The notes: generated by a model not told the origin, from the sequence alone. Positions 10,836-19,085 are shown, counted from the stretch's first letter. The stretch is DNA of 54,522 nucleotides from Neisseria perflava (GCF_024170405.1 NZ_JALJYC010000019.1:1-54522), one strand, 5' to 3'. Made by a program: numbers and translations.

Positions 10836-11384
10836 TTATTCTTTTCTTACCGACTCTAAGACCGTCTGAATTTTTGCCCAAACCGGACAATCCTCATCAT
10901 GCGCGCCGTCCAGATAACCCGTGCTCATTAAAAATTCGCCGACAATCTCGCCGCCGACAAATTTAAACTGCCTTTTAAACAGCTTCACCCAAGCGGCTTT
11001 GTCTTGCAGATGGTGGCTGTCGAGCCAATTTTTAAACGAACCGTATTCTCGCTGTATCGCCAGAATCTGCTGCGCGTTGTAGATGGCGGCATTGATTTTC
11101 AAGCGGTTGCGCACGATACCCGCGTCTTGCAGCAGGCGTTCGCGGTCGTTGTCGTCAAAAGCGGCGACGGTGGCGATGTCAAACCCTTTAAAGGCCGTCT
11201 GAAAAGCTGCCTGTTTCTTTAAAATAATCGTCCAGCTCAAACCGGCCTGATTGATTTCCAACACCAGCCGTTCGAATAATTCGTTATCGCCCGCTACCGG
11301 AAAGCCGTACACATGGTCGTGGTAATGCTTGTTGGGGTTGTCGGTATCGGCGGACAGTTCGGCGGCAAAACGGCAGTAGCTCAC
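10836..11384 (-). CDS. tag: DNA-3-methyladenine glycosylase I
   Basis: Removes 3-methyladenine from alkylated DNA in base excision repair. The 182 residues carry the Tag zinc site: Cys4 at the N-terminus (MSYC), a histidine in KHYHDHVYG, and the C-terminal His and Cys of GAHDEDC. QAGLSWTIILKKQAAF is the conserved recognition helix. The start codon overlaps the stop of the upstream membrane-protein gene by four bases (11381-11384), so the two are translationally coupled. Uptake sequence 11194-11203 lies in frame (FQTA), and a one-base variant, ACCGTCTGAA, sits near the C-terminus. Confidence 0.94.
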   Translation of the reverse strand: MSYCRFAAELSADTDNPNKHYHDHVYGFPVAGDNELFERLVLEINQAGLSWTIILKKQAAFQTAFKGFDIATVAAFDDNDRERLLQDAGIVRNRLKINAAIYNAQQILAIQREYGSFKNWLDSHHLQDKAAWVKLFKRQFKFVGGEIVGEFLMSTGYLDGAHDEDCPVWAKIQTVLESVRKE

Positions 11385-12487
11385 AGTCGGCGCCCTCTAA
11401 GGTAAATACGCAACACCACCCGCGCCAATCCGTCACGCAAACCGCTAAAGTGCAGACACAAACCGCTCAACAAGCCGAAAATGCAGCCTAAAAAGGTATC
11501 CCAAAACCGCGACTGAACCAACATAGTGGCCGTTTCTTTGGTCAGGCTGCCACCGCTGCCCGCCTCTGCCAGGAAAATCGTCAGCGGAGTGATGAATACG
11601 ACTGCCGCCGCATAGTGGCGCACCACCAAAATTTCAATGATAAAGTTCAAGCACATTATCAGCAGGCATACCACCCAGCCGTGCGGGTGCAGCGACAACA
11701 TCAGCCAAGCCAAGCCCAAGCCTGCGCCGGTACCGAGGACGCGGTGCGCCAGCTTGTTCCACACGGCGCGGAAGGTAATGCCCTGCGTTACCGCCACACA
11801 AGCCACCGGCACCCAATACGGCCGCTGCATACCCAATGCCTGCGCTGCTTGCAGCGACAAGCCGACCATCACGCCGATAATCAGCGCATCCACCACCACC
11901 AGCTTCAAATCGCGTACCGGCTCGGGCAGGCGCTTGATTTCCATGCCGCGCCACAAGACAAACAGGCTGTACACAAAGCCGATGATACAGGCGCCGAGTC
12001 CGCCCAAAAACATCACGCCGACCAGCATCGGAATATCGGCAGGCTCATGCGGCACGAATGCAGCAATCATGGCGGCCATCAGGCAGAAGGTGCTGCCCGG
12101 CGGGGCAATTTTGAAATAGCGGCACAACATCGTGACCAAAATGGTCAGCACGGTAATCGCCGTGACCAGCAGCGTGGGCGAGTGGTGCACCACCAGACCG
12201 ACAAAGAAACTGGCCGTCATCACGGTGGTCACGCACAATAGCAACACCATGCGCACAATCATGCGCGTGGGCGGCATATACAGAAAACCCATACCTCCCA
12301 AGCTGGCAATCAGGCCGTATTCCAAATGGCCGAAATACAGGGCGACAAACAAGGGCAGGCCGGAGGCCAACGCTGCGGCAAAAGGCAAATGCCACGGGCG
12401 GTCGTGATGGTTGATTCGGGTCAGCTCTTTTACTTCGCGCCATACGGTAATGGCAGTATGCTTGATAAAGCGCAGTTTCATGTTCAC
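11381..12487 (-). CDS. FUSC-family integral membrane protein
   Basis: A 368-residue protein with about ten hydrophobic segments in two blocks (roughly residues 30-180 and 200-350). This resembles the membrane half of fusaric-acid-resistance/YccS-type proteins, but the usual C-terminal cytoplasmic domain is missing or short. LIASLGGMGFLYMPPTRMIVRM is a typical first-block motif. It may move aromatic acids or other solutes; the substrate is unknown. Translation may start at GTG 12487 or at ATG 12481, and AGGATAACA upstream suits the GTG slightly better. It overlaps tag by four bases, yet the two functions seem unrelated. Confidence 0.8.
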   Translation of the reverse strand: MNMKLRFIKHTAITVWREVKELTRINHHDRPWHLPFAAALASGLPLFVALYFGHLEYGLIASLGGMGFLYMPPTRMIVRMVLLLCVTTVMTASFFVGLVVHHSPTLLVTAITVLTILVTMLCRYFKIAPPGSTFCLMAAMIAAFVPHEPADIPMLVGVMFLGGLGACIIGFVYSLFVLWRGMEIKRLPEPVRDLKLVVVDALIIGVMVGLSLQAAQALGMQRPYWVPVACVAVTQGITFRAVWNKLAHRVLGTGAGLGLAWLMLSLHPHGWVVCLLIMCLNFIIEILVVRHYAAAVVFITPLTIFLAEAGSGGSLTKETATMLVQSRFWDTFLGCIFGLLSGLCLHFSGLRDGLARVVLRIYLRGRRL

Positions 12488-12621
12488 TGTTATCCTGAGA
12501 AAATCTCTGATGGCAGCGAAATTAATAATAAAACGGGTATGGTTGAATATACGGGAATACCCACGGTTTGATGCCGTACCGGTTTATTAGTAATTTCACT
12601 TCTTATTATTATCTTGATTAA

Positions 12622-12688
12622 AAAGGCCGTCTGAAGCAATGCCGGAACAGGTTGTACATCCTTCCCTAACACCGTTCAGACGGCCTGT
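12622..12688 (-). terminator. Uptake-sequence pair after gcvH
   Basis: Cores 12626-12635 and 12675-12684 form a stem with a loop of about 40 bases. It lies between gcvH and the next minus-strand gene. On the minus strand the distal arm is followed by CCTTTTTAATC. Confidence 0.7.
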
Positions 12689-12724
12689 CCTTACCCTGCC
12701 CGCAAAACGCAGGCAGGTATCGGA

Positions 12725-13108
12725 TTATTCCACTTCTTTGGCGTATTCTTCGGCGCTCAGCAAACCGTCCAAATCGGCAGGATTGGCCGGTTTGATTTTA
12801 AAGAACCAGCCTTCGCCGTAAGGATCGCTGTTGACGGTTTCCGGCGCGTCGCTCAAGCCTTCGTTGACGGCAACCACTTCACCGGCAATCGGCGCATACA
12901 CATCGGAAGCGGCTTTTACGGATTCCACCGCACCGGATTGCTCTTCGGCAGCCAAGCTTGTACCGACTTCCGGCAGCTCGACGAATACGATGTCGCCCAG
13001 CAATTCTTGCGCGTGGAAGGTAATACCTACGGTAACGCTACCGTCTGCTTCAGGACGCAGCCATTCGTGGCTGGCAACATATTTCAGATCTGCAGGGATA
13101 TTGCTCAT
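12725..13108 (-). CDS. gcvH: Glycine cleavage system H protein
   Basis: Lipoyl carrier that shuttles the aminomethyl intermediate between GcvP, GcvT and the L-protein. It has 127 residues with the lipoylation site in ESVKAASDVYAPIAGEV, where the Lys is the lipoyl attachment residue. The N-terminus IPADLKYVASHEWLRPEADG is canonical. A strong ribosome site (AGGAGAACAC) precedes the start at 13108. It is downstream of gcvT with a lipoprotein gene in between, so it may be expressed from the riboswitch transcript or from its own promoter. Confidence 0.97.
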   Translation of the reverse strand: MSNIPADLKYVASHEWLRPEADGSVTVGITFHAQELLGDIVFVELPEVGTSLAAEEQSGAVESVKAASDVYAPIAGEVVAVNEGLSDAPETVNSDPYGEGWFFKIKPANPADLDGLLSAEEYAKEVE

Positions 13109-13162
13109 GGTGTGTTCTCCTGTTGGATGGATAAAGAAATAGATTTCGGATAGTCTTTTGCC

Positions 13163-13792
13163 TTAGGAACAAATCCCACGGGCAATCAGCTCTTCCAAGC
13201 GGGCATAATGAATAGCAGTCATATTGACCTTATCCTGCTCCAGCTTTTGCTTCATTTCAACCGACAATTTAGGCACAGCAGCATAATCCAGCTCAGCTGT
13301 ATCTACTTTGCTTTTGCCTTTTGTTGCAGCGATATTACCAGTACTTTTGAAAACAATCCGATTGCGCGACGCATCGTACATATTATCGGCAATCGCAACT
13401 CGTACACCGTTGCCCCGATAATCACTACAAACATTTTTTGTGGCACTTACTCGGTTAACTTCTACCGTACCGGCGTATTTACTGAAAGTATAGAGAGTAA
13501 AGCCTTTTACGGCAGCCAAAGATTTTAAATTAGTGGCACTACTTATACCCTTATCATTGCGGATTGCAATAGTCAAATCGCTATTCATACGGACAATATC
13601 CAACGAATATTCACCGCTGATAATTACCTCACCTGCGATTTTGCTATTACTACCCACAAGCTTCATAAAGGTTGCCGTTTGCACTTTACCTTCCGTATCT
13701 GTAAATGGCAAAGGCTTAGGTTCACTACTGAGTGTACCGCAAGCAGCCAAAGTCAATACGGAAAGCGGTAATGCCAATTTGGATAAGAACAT
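13163..13792 (-). CDS. Hypothetical lipoprotein inserted between gcvT and gcvH
   Basis: A 209-residue protein of unknown function. The signal peptide MFLSKLALPLSVLTLAAC ends in lipobox LAAC, so it is a predicted lipoprotein. The mature part is polar, with two cysteines (CSDYRGNG near residue 120, and the penultimate residue) that could form a disulfide. The gene is visibly more AT-rich than its neighbours and uses codons such as ATA, TTA and AAT more often, which suggests later acquisition. It shares strand with gcvT and gcvH. An uptake-sequence hairpin at 13832-13869 separates it from gcvT, and a TATAAT directly before its ATG could serve as its own -10. Confidence 0.75.
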   Translation of the reverse strand: MFLSKLALPLSVLTLAACGTLSSEPKPLPFTDTEGKVQTATFMKLVGSNSKIAGEVIISGEYSLDIVRMNSDLTIAIRNDKGISSATNLKSLAAVKGFTLYTFSKYAGTVEVNRVSATKNVCSDYRGNGVRVAIADNMYDASRNRIVFKSTGNIAATKGKSKVDTAELDYAAVPKLSVEMKQKLEQDKVNMTAIHYARLEELIARGICS

Positions 13793-13830
13793 GATTATAC
13801 CCTTATTAGAAAGATTGAATAAAAGTCCTA

Positions 13831-13870
13831 CTTTTCAGACGGCCTTGCTTTCATTAGGCCGTCTGAAAAC
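13831..13870. terminator. Uptake-sequence hairpin between gcvT and the lipoprotein gene
   Basis: TTTTCAGACGGCC and GGCCGTCTGAAAA (cores 13834-13843 and 13858-13867) make a 13-base stem with a 12-base loop. It lies nine bases after gcvT and probably limits read-through. Confidence 0.75.
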
Positions 13871-13878
13871 GGGGTAAA

Positions 13879-14979
13879 TCAATCAAACTGTTTTTGGCCG
13901 TTGCGTACAAACGGCAGTTTCAATACGCGCACATCCACTTCTTTGCCGCGAATCACGACTTTGGCGGTATCGCCCTCAAAAGCTTTCGGCACACGGGCAA
14001 TGGCGATGGATTGTTTCAGACTCGGCGAGAACACGCCGCTGGTGGTAATGCCTTTGCCTTGGTCGGTAATGACTTCCATGTGCGAACGCAACACGCCGCC
14101 TTTGTCCAGCAGCAGGCCGACTTGTTTGACGGTCACGCCTTTTTCTTTCAGCGCCAGCACTGCGGCTTTACCGACGAAATCGCGGCTTTCGTCTTTTAGA
14201 TCGACCGTCCAACCCATACCGGCTTCCAGCGGGCTGGTATCATCATCCATATCATTGCCGTAGAGGTTCATACCGGCTTCCATGCGCAGGGTATCGCGCG
14301 CACCCAAGCCGCAAGGCTGTACGCCTGCCGCTTGCAATGCTCTGAAGAAGGCATCGGCTTCACCCGCCGGCATAACCACTTCCACGCCGTCTTCACCGGT
14401 ATAGCCGGTGCGGGCAACAAACCAGTCACCGCCCATGTCTGCGCCTTGGAACGGTTTTAAAGCGTTGACGGTTTCCGCCCATTCGGGTTTCACGGTCAGT
14501 AATTTTTCCACGGCTTTCGGGCCTTGTACGGCCAACATGGCCACATCGGAGCGCGGGGTCAGGGTCACGCCGAATTCTGCGCCAACTTTGGCAAATTGGG
14601 CGGAGTCTTTCTCACGGGTCGCGCCGTTGGAAACAATACGGTATTGGGTGGCGTCTTCATTCATCAGATAGACGATTAAGTCGTCAATCACGCCGCCGTT
14701 GTCGTTGAGCATGGCCGAATACAGGGCTTTGCCGGCGAAAGACAATTTGGCTACATCGTTAGCCAGAAGTTTGCGGAAGAAGGCTTTGGCATTGGCGCCG
14801 CTGACATCGGTCACCAGCATATGAGATACGTCGAACATACCGGCATCGGTGCGCACGGCTTCGTGTTCGGTGATTTGCGAACCATAATTAACAGGAAGTT
14901 CCCAGCCGGCAAAATCAACCAGCTTACCGCCTGCGTCTTTATGGGCTTGAAGGAAAGGGGTAGTTTTTAGAGCAGTCAT
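13879..14979 (-). CDS. gcvT: Aminomethyltransferase (glycine cleavage T protein)
   Basis: Transfers the one-carbon unit from aminomethyl-GcvH to tetrahydrofolate, giving 5,10-methylene-THF and ammonia. The 366-residue protein has the characteristic N-terminus (KTTPFLQAHKDAGGKLVDFA), a YDVSHM-like MFDVSHM motif and the folate-site segment GLGARDTLRMEAGMNLYGND. The ATG at 14979 has GGAGA eleven bases upstream. It is the first gene after a tandem glycine riboswitch and is expected to rise when glycine is plentiful. lrp is divergent from it. Confidence 0.97.
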   Translation of the reverse strand: MTALKTTPFLQAHKDAGGKLVDFAGWELPVNYGSQITEHEAVRTDAGMFDVSHMLVTDVSGANAKAFFRKLLANDVAKLSFAGKALYSAMLNDNGGVIDDLIVYLMNEDATQYRIVSNGATREKDSAQFAKVGAEFGVTLTPRSDVAMLAVQGPKAVEKLLTVKPEWAETVNALKPFQGADMGGDWFVARTGYTGEDGVEVVMPAGEADAFFRALQAAGVQPCGLGARDTLRMEAGMNLYGNDMDDDTSPLEAGMGWTVDLKDESRDFVGKAAVLALKEKGVTVKQVGLLLDKGGVLRSHMEVITDQGKGITTSGVFSPSLKQSIAIARVPKAFEGDTAKVVIRGKEVDVRVLKLPFVRNGQKQFD

Positions 14980-15019
14980 AGAAGGTCTCCGGATTTTTAT
15001 GCTGATACAGTGTCATCTG

Positions 15020-15300
15020 CCTACTGGAGGAGAATGACCCTATCTGTCCTTGAACCTGAGATTTTCGGCCAACCCCGCTTTTTGGTGCAAACCGCGTAAT
15101 CTGCTCATTACCGGCTGCGGCGGTTGGTCTGAATGGTGGTTCAGACGGCCTTCTCCCCTTCGGTGGGCGCATTTTGCAATACGCCGCTCTCCAGATGTTT
15201 ACTACCAGTGTGCAGTCTTGGATACCTGAGCGATTTAAGGGCATCTGCGCCTTCGGTGGTTAGGCCGGACTGTAATCCGGTGTAACACTCTCCTGCACAC
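15020..15300 (-). promoter_or_regulatory. Tandem glycine riboswitch (gcvT leader)
   Basis: On the minus strand aptamer I (about 15300-15198) shows GGAGAG, CACCGAAGG and CTCAGGTA, and ends in CTGGAGAG. Aptamer II (about 15200-15025) shows CCCACCGAAGGGG and ATCTCAGGTTCAAGGACAG. These are the conserved blocks of the gcvT RNA family. Aptamer II is enlarged: about 85 bases separate its two conserved blocks. The extra part starts with an uptake sequence (reverse core 15140-15149) that forms a hairpin with a partial second copy (GTCTGAA/TTCAGAC), then a CCAACC/GGTTGG stem. TTCTCCTCC at about 15026-15034 could pair with the gcvT ribosome site GGAGA at 14986-14990, which suggests translational control. 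Confidence 0.93.
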
Positions 15301-15308
15301 ACATCCCG

Positions 15309-15337
15309 ATTATGGACTGAACCTTTGTTTTCATCAA
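15309..15337 (-). promoter_or_regulatory. Promoter of the glycine riboswitch/gcvT transcript
   Basis: On the minus strand TTGATG (15337-15332) lies 17 bases before CATAAT (15314-15309), matching consensus at 4/6 and 5/6. The predicted start near 15302 falls just before the first conserved base of aptamer I, which supports the assignment. Confidence 0.75.
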
Positions 15338-15422
15338 GAGGCGTTTTTATCAATTTAACACAATCTATCAAAAATAATTTTTCAATAAATTTGAAAAATT
15401 AATCTTGCGCAAAAACGGATTC

Positions 15423-15500
15423 TTGACACAGATTATTTTTTAATTTTAAATTTTGCCGCACTATTGTATGTTAAGTTTATTTAGCATAATATAGTCATAC
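15423..15500 (+). promoter_or_regulatory. Probable lrp promoter region, AT-rich
   Basis: A perfect TTGACA sits at 15423-15428, followed by a very AT-rich stretch with several possible -10 boxes (for example TTTAAA near 15446). A second candidate, CATAATATAG, lies near 15487. The tract between the two divergent promoters (15340-15480) is A/T-run-rich, as is common for Lrp sites, but no operator could be defined by eye. Confidence 0.4.
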
Positions 15501-15654
15501 AGAGGAAATCATCCTGCAACCGCAAATTTATTCGTATCTTAACGGCGTCAAGATGGTTTTCCCGACCGGTTTTCCGGCCGCAAATCGAATACGGTCGGTT
15601 ACACAGCCGATTTCAGGCTTGTTTATTGCGTACATCTTGCAAAGGGAGTGGTTT

Positions 15655-16137
15655 ATGGCGCAAATTACTTTGGATAAAACCGATCTTAAAATTCTGCAGG
15701 TATTACAGGAAAACGGCCGTTTGACCAATGTCGAGCTGTCTGAGCGGGTGGCTTTGTCGCCCTCTCCCTGCCTGCGCCGTCTGAAACAGCTGGAAGACAC
15801 GGGTATTATCCGCCAATATGCCGCGCTGCTGTCTCCGGTGGCGGTCGAATTGGGTTTGCAGGCCTTTATCCGCGTTTCCATCAGCAAAGCCAAAGACGCG
15901 CGGGAAGACTTTTCCAACGCGGTGCAAACTTGGCCGGAAGTTTTAAGCTGCTTCGCACTGACCGGCGAAACCGATTACCTGCTGCATGCGTTTTTTACCG
16001 ATATGAACGCCTTTTCGCATTTTGTATTAGATACGCTGCTGTCGCACCACGGCGTGCAAGACGCGCAATCGAGCTTTGTATTGAAAGAGATTAAAAATAC
16101 AACTGCCCTGCCGCTGGGACATTTGCAGCAGGATTAA
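15655..16137 (+). CDS. lrp: Lrp/AsnC-family transcriptional regulator
   Basis: A 160-residue feast/famine regulator. An N-terminal helix-turn-helix (LDKTDLKILQVLQENGRLTNVELSERVALSPSPCLRRL, about 5-42) is followed by a RAM/AsnC ligand domain with the TGETDYLL segment. I chose the ATG at 15655 because AAAGGGAGTGG lies before it and the Lrp fold begins there; a longer reading frame to 15553 lacks support. The meningococcal orthologue (NMB0573) binds leucine and methionine and signals nutrient sufficiency. It is divergent from riboswitch-gcvT, the arrangement I recall for meningococcus. Confidence 0.94.
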   Translation: MAQITLDKTDLKILQVLQENGRLTNVELSERVALSPSPCLRRLKQLEDTGIIRQYAALLSPVAVELGLQAFIRVSISKAKDAREDFSNAVQTWPEVLSCFALTGETDYLLHAFFTDMNAFSHFVLDTLLSHHGVQDAQSSFVLKEIKNTTALPLGHLQQD

Positions 16138-16189
16138 ACCCAACCGCAGAAATAAACAGAGAGCAGAAATAAACAGAGAAATAATATAT

Positions 16190-16221
16190 GTAAGCACCGC
16201 TGTTTGGCGGTGCTTTTTTAC
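16190..16221 (+). terminator. Classical rho-independent terminator of lrp
   Basis: AGCACCGC-TGTTTG-GCGGTGC followed by TTTTTT. Unlike most terminators here it contains no uptake sequence. Just before it are two direct copies of GAAATAAACAGAGA (about 16149-16180). Confidence 0.9.
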
Positions 16222-16341
16222 CGCCGGATAAAAACAATAAGGTTATTCTGCATTTTAGCTGCGCTGAAACTTCGTTTTCAGACGGCCTGAATCTTTGCTA
16301 TACTTGATGAGAATAACTCTTAAATAAAAAGACAAACCGCC

Positions 16342-16917
16342 ATGACCCCACCCGACACCGCTACCGTTACCCGACATACCCGCGAATGGTTGGAAAAAGC
16401 CGTTATCGGCCTCAACCTCTGCCCGTTTGCCAAAGCCCCTTATGTGAAAAACCTCGTGCGCATCCGCGTCAGCGAAGCCAAACACCTCGACGGCTTTTTA
16501 GAAGACCTCGACAGCGAGCTGCAATTATTGGGCGAGACCCCGACCGACGAATTGGAAACCACGCTGCTGGTTTACCCGACGCTGTTCGGCGATTTCTTCC
16601 TGTTTAACGACATGCTGGATATTGCCGACCAAGCCATTGCCGACAACGGTTTGGAGGGTATCATCCAAATCGCCCCTTTCCATCCCGATTTTCAGTTTGA
16701 AAATACCCAATCCGACGACATCAGCAATTACACCAACCGATCCCCCTATCCGACCCTGCACCTGATTCGCGAAGACAGCATTGCCAAAGCCGCCGCCGCG
16801 TTCCCCGATGCGTCGGACATTTTCGACCGCAACATCGCGCTGCTGGAAAAAATGGGGCAGGAAGGTTGGGACAAGCTGGAGATTCCGCGTTGCCCGTTTC
16901 CCCATCATGAAAAATAA
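16342..16917 (+). CDS. DUF1415 family protein
   Basis: A 191-residue cytoplasmic protein of the DUF1415 family, recognisable by WLEKAVIGLNLCPFAKAPYV near the N-terminus, the TTLLVYPTLFGDFFLFNDML segment and the C-terminal PRCPFPHH. The conserved cysteines and histidines suggest metal or redox chemistry, but no activity is known to me. It is 12 bases upstream of a DUF454 gene, so they form an operon. A single uptake sequence at 16277-16286 lies in its upstream region. Confidence 0.85.
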   Translation: MTPPDTATVTRHTREWLEKAVIGLNLCPFAKAPYVKNLVRIRVSEAKHLDGFLEDLDSELQLLGETPTDELETTLLVYPTLFGDFFLFNDMLDIADQAIADNGLEGIIQIAPFHPDFQFENTQSDDISNYTNRSPYPTLHLIREDSIAKAAAAFPDASDIFDRNIALLEKMGQEGWDKLEIPRCPFPHHEK

Positions 16918-16929
16918 AAGCCGCACACC

Positions 16930-17292
16930 ATGATTACCCGCTATTTTTTTTGGACTTGCGGCGCTGTTTCGCTCCTCTTGGGCATTATCGGCATTTTTCT
17001 GCCGGTATTGCCGACCACGCCGTTTGTTTTGCTGACCGCCGCGTGCTGGGCAAAAGCCTCGCCGCGCTTTCATCATTGGCTCTACCACCACCGTTATTTC
17101 GGGTCGATGGTGCAAAATTGGGAGCAACACCGCGCCGTGCCGCGTAAAGCAAAAATTTTGGCCGTCAGCATGATGACTTTGTCCTGCCTGTTTCTATTTT
17201 GGCACTTCCCCGATCGCTGGTATGTCGGCGCTTTATCCACCGTATTCTGCGGCTGCGTTGCCGTTTGGATGATACGCCTACCCGAAGCCTAA
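16930..17292 (+). CDS. DUF454 (YbaN-like) inner membrane protein
   Basis: A 120-residue membrane protein with the family signature LGIIGIFLPVLPTTPFVLLTAACWAK (about 17-42). Three or four helices are predicted, including a pair near 75-115. E. coli YbaN is a homologue of unknown function. It follows the DUF1415 gene by 12 bases and is ended by an uptake-sequence terminator. No ribosome site stands out, which suggests coupled translation. Confidence 0.88.
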   Translation: MITRYFFWTCGAVSLLLGIIGIFLPVLPTTPFVLLTAACWAKASPRFHHWLYHHRYFGSMVQNWEQHRAVPRKAKILAVSMMTLSCLFLFWHFPDRWYVGALSTVFCGCVAVWMIRLPEA

Positions 17293-17308
17293 TTGTTTAA
17301 TCCGCACC

Positions 17309-17346
17309 AAAGGCCGTCTGAAATATACGGTTTCAGACGGCCTTTG
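17309..17346 (+). terminator. Uptake-sequence hairpin terminator
   Basis: AAAGGCCGTCTGAAA-TATACGG-TTTCAGACGGCCTTT (cores 17313-17322, 17332-17341), downstream of the DUF1415-DUF454 pair. Confidence 0.85.
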
Positions 17347-17533
17347 GCATAAGCGGAATCTTTTTTTACGTTTTCCAAGCGTATTGATGTTTTGATACCC
17401 ATTTGCATGTAAATCACTCTTCCCAATCGGATTTATTGGGAAATCATCCGCCTAGACCACGCCTATCCCGATGATTTGACGGAAACAAGATGTAAAATCC
17501 ATGCCGTTTTACTGGAATCCTGCCTGCTTTTCC

Positions 17534-17562
17534 TTTACAATCGTAAACTTAGTTGTTATACC
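17534..17562 (+). promoter_or_regulatory. Likely promoter of the Na+/H+ antiporter gene
   Basis: TTTACA (17534-17539), 17 bases, TATACC (17557-17562). An uptake sequence (17608-17617) lies between it and the start at 17651. Between 17346 and 17534 I see no gene, only non-coding sequence with a weak TTGGGA/TCCCAA-type symmetry near 17415-17440. Confidence 0.5.
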
Positions 17563-17650
17563 AAATAGAGTTGGGTTGTCATATCACTTGCGCAGTGTCG
17601 TGCGTTTTTCAGACGGCTTCGATTGTTCACGATAAGAAAAAAGGAAACAT

Positions 17651-19066
17651 ATGCGTCCGCTATCCCTCCTTCCCCTACTGTTCGCCCCCGCGCTGGCGCA
17701 GGCTGCCGAATTAAACGGTGCCACACTCAGCCTGGCTTGGGGCATTCCCTTTGTCTTGGTACTGCTCTCCATCGCGCTCGGCCCGATTTTAGTGCCGAAC
17801 ATCTGGCATCACCATTTCGGCAAAATTACCATTCTTTGGACTTTGGTCTTCCTGATTCCGTTTGCTGTGACCTTCGGCAGCGGCGCGGCGTTCCATACCG
17901 TCGTGCATGCGCTGGTCGGCGAGTATATTCCGTTTATCCTGCTACTCTTGGCACTGTTTGCCATTTCCGGCGGCATTCTGATTGAAGGCAACCTGCACGG
18001 TTCGGCCAAGCTCAACACCTTGCTGCTGTTTATCGGCACAGCGCTGGCTTCCGTGATGGGCACGACCGGCGCGGCCATGCTGATGATTCGTCCAATTTTG
18101 AGAGCCAACGACAACCGTAAACATAAAGTACACGTCGTCGTGTTCTTTATCTTCTTGGTCGCCAATATAGGCGGCGGTCTGACTCCGCTGGGCGATCCGC
18201 CGCTTTTCCTCGGTTTTTTAAAAGGCGTGGACTTTATGTGGACAGTACAGTATATGCTGCTGCCCGTTGCCATCAGCGTCATTATCCTGCTGGCTGTGTT
18301 TTATATTCTCGACAGCATGTTGTTCAAACGTGAAGACGAAATAGAACAAAACGACCCCACGCCCGACAGTAAACTGCGTATCCGTGGCAAATTCAACTTT
18401 ATCCTGCTGTTTTGCGTGGTTGCGGCCGTGTTGATGTCCGGCATTTGGGAGGCCGACCATCCGGGCTTTGATATTTTCGGCAGCCACTATGCCCTGCCGA
18501 ACTTGGTGCGCGACATCATCTTTATTGCCTTAACCGCTATTTCGCTGATTTTCACGCCGAAATCCGTGCGCGAAGGCAACGAATTTAATTTCGGCCCGAT
18601 TATCGAAGTGGCCAAATTGTTCCTCGGCATTTTCATCACCATTGCGCCCGTATTGGCGATTTTACAGGCCGGCGAAGCCGGTGCGCTGGGTGGCGTGGTG
18701 TCTATGGTACACGACGAAGCAGGCAACCCCATCAACGCCATGTATTTCTGGATGAGCGGCACATTATCCGCCTTCTTGGATAATGCCCCGACTTATCTGG
18801 TGTTCTTCAACATGGCCGGCGGCGATCCGCAAGCCTTGATGACCGGCTCGCTGTTCCATACCCTACTGGCTGTGTCGATGGGTTCCGTATTTATGGGCGC
18901 CGTAACCTATATCGGCAATGCGCCTAACTTTATGGTAAAAGCCATCGCCGAACAACGCGGCGTAAAAATGCCGAGCTTCTTCGGCTACATGGCTTGGTCG
19001 GTCGGTATCCTGATTCCGCTGTTTATCCTGCTGACCTTTATCTTCTTTGTGTGGCAGATTTTCTAA
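17651..19066 (+). CDS. Na+/H+ antiporter, NhaD/ArsB-like (IT superfamily)
   Basis: A 471-residue inner-membrane transporter with about 12 helices. The N-terminus (residues 1-19, ending AQAAE) reads like a cleavable signal but could be helix 1. Conserved segments include GTTGAAMLMIRPIL, NIGGGLTPLGDPPLFLGFL and SAFLDNAPTYLVFF, typical of NhaD-type sodium/proton exchangers. AAGGAAACAT precedes the ATG. It is a monocistronic unit with its own promoter and a hairpin terminator. The assignment to Na+ rather than another cation or anion comes from family recall (NMB0536-like). Confidence 0.85.
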   Translation: MRPLSLLPLLFAPALAQAAELNGATLSLAWGIPFVLVLLSIALGPILVPNIWHHHFGKITILWTLVFLIPFAVTFGSGAAFHTVVHALVGEYIPFILLLLALFAISGGILIEGNLHGSAKLNTLLLFIGTALASVMGTTGAAMLMIRPILRANDNRKHKVHVVVFFIFLVANIGGGLTPLGDPPLFLGFLKGVDFMWTVQYMLLPVAISVIILLAVFYILDSMLFKREDEIEQNDPTPDSKLRIRGKFNFILLFCVVAAVLMSGIWEADHPGFDIFGSHYALPNLVRDIIFIALTAISLIFTPKSVREGNEFNFGPIIEVAKLFLGIFITIAPVLAILQAGEAGALGGVVSMVHDEAGNPINAMYFWMSGTLSAFLDNAPTYLVFFNMAGGDPQALMTGSLFHTLLAVSMGSVFMGAVTYIGNAPNFMVKAIAEQRGVKMPSFFGYMAWSVGILIPLFILLTFIFFVWQIF

Positions 19067-19085
19067 TCCGTCCCGATACAAATGC

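Noticed and set aside
10850..10870. Uptake sequence variant ACCGTCTGAA at the end of tag as a new dialect
   Set aside because: A single copy with one substitution in a coding region; most simply a decayed DUS.
11161..11203. Interrupted tag gene because of an internal uptake sequence
   Set aside because: The uptake sequence is in frame, encodes FQTA, and the protein has its normal length and motifs.
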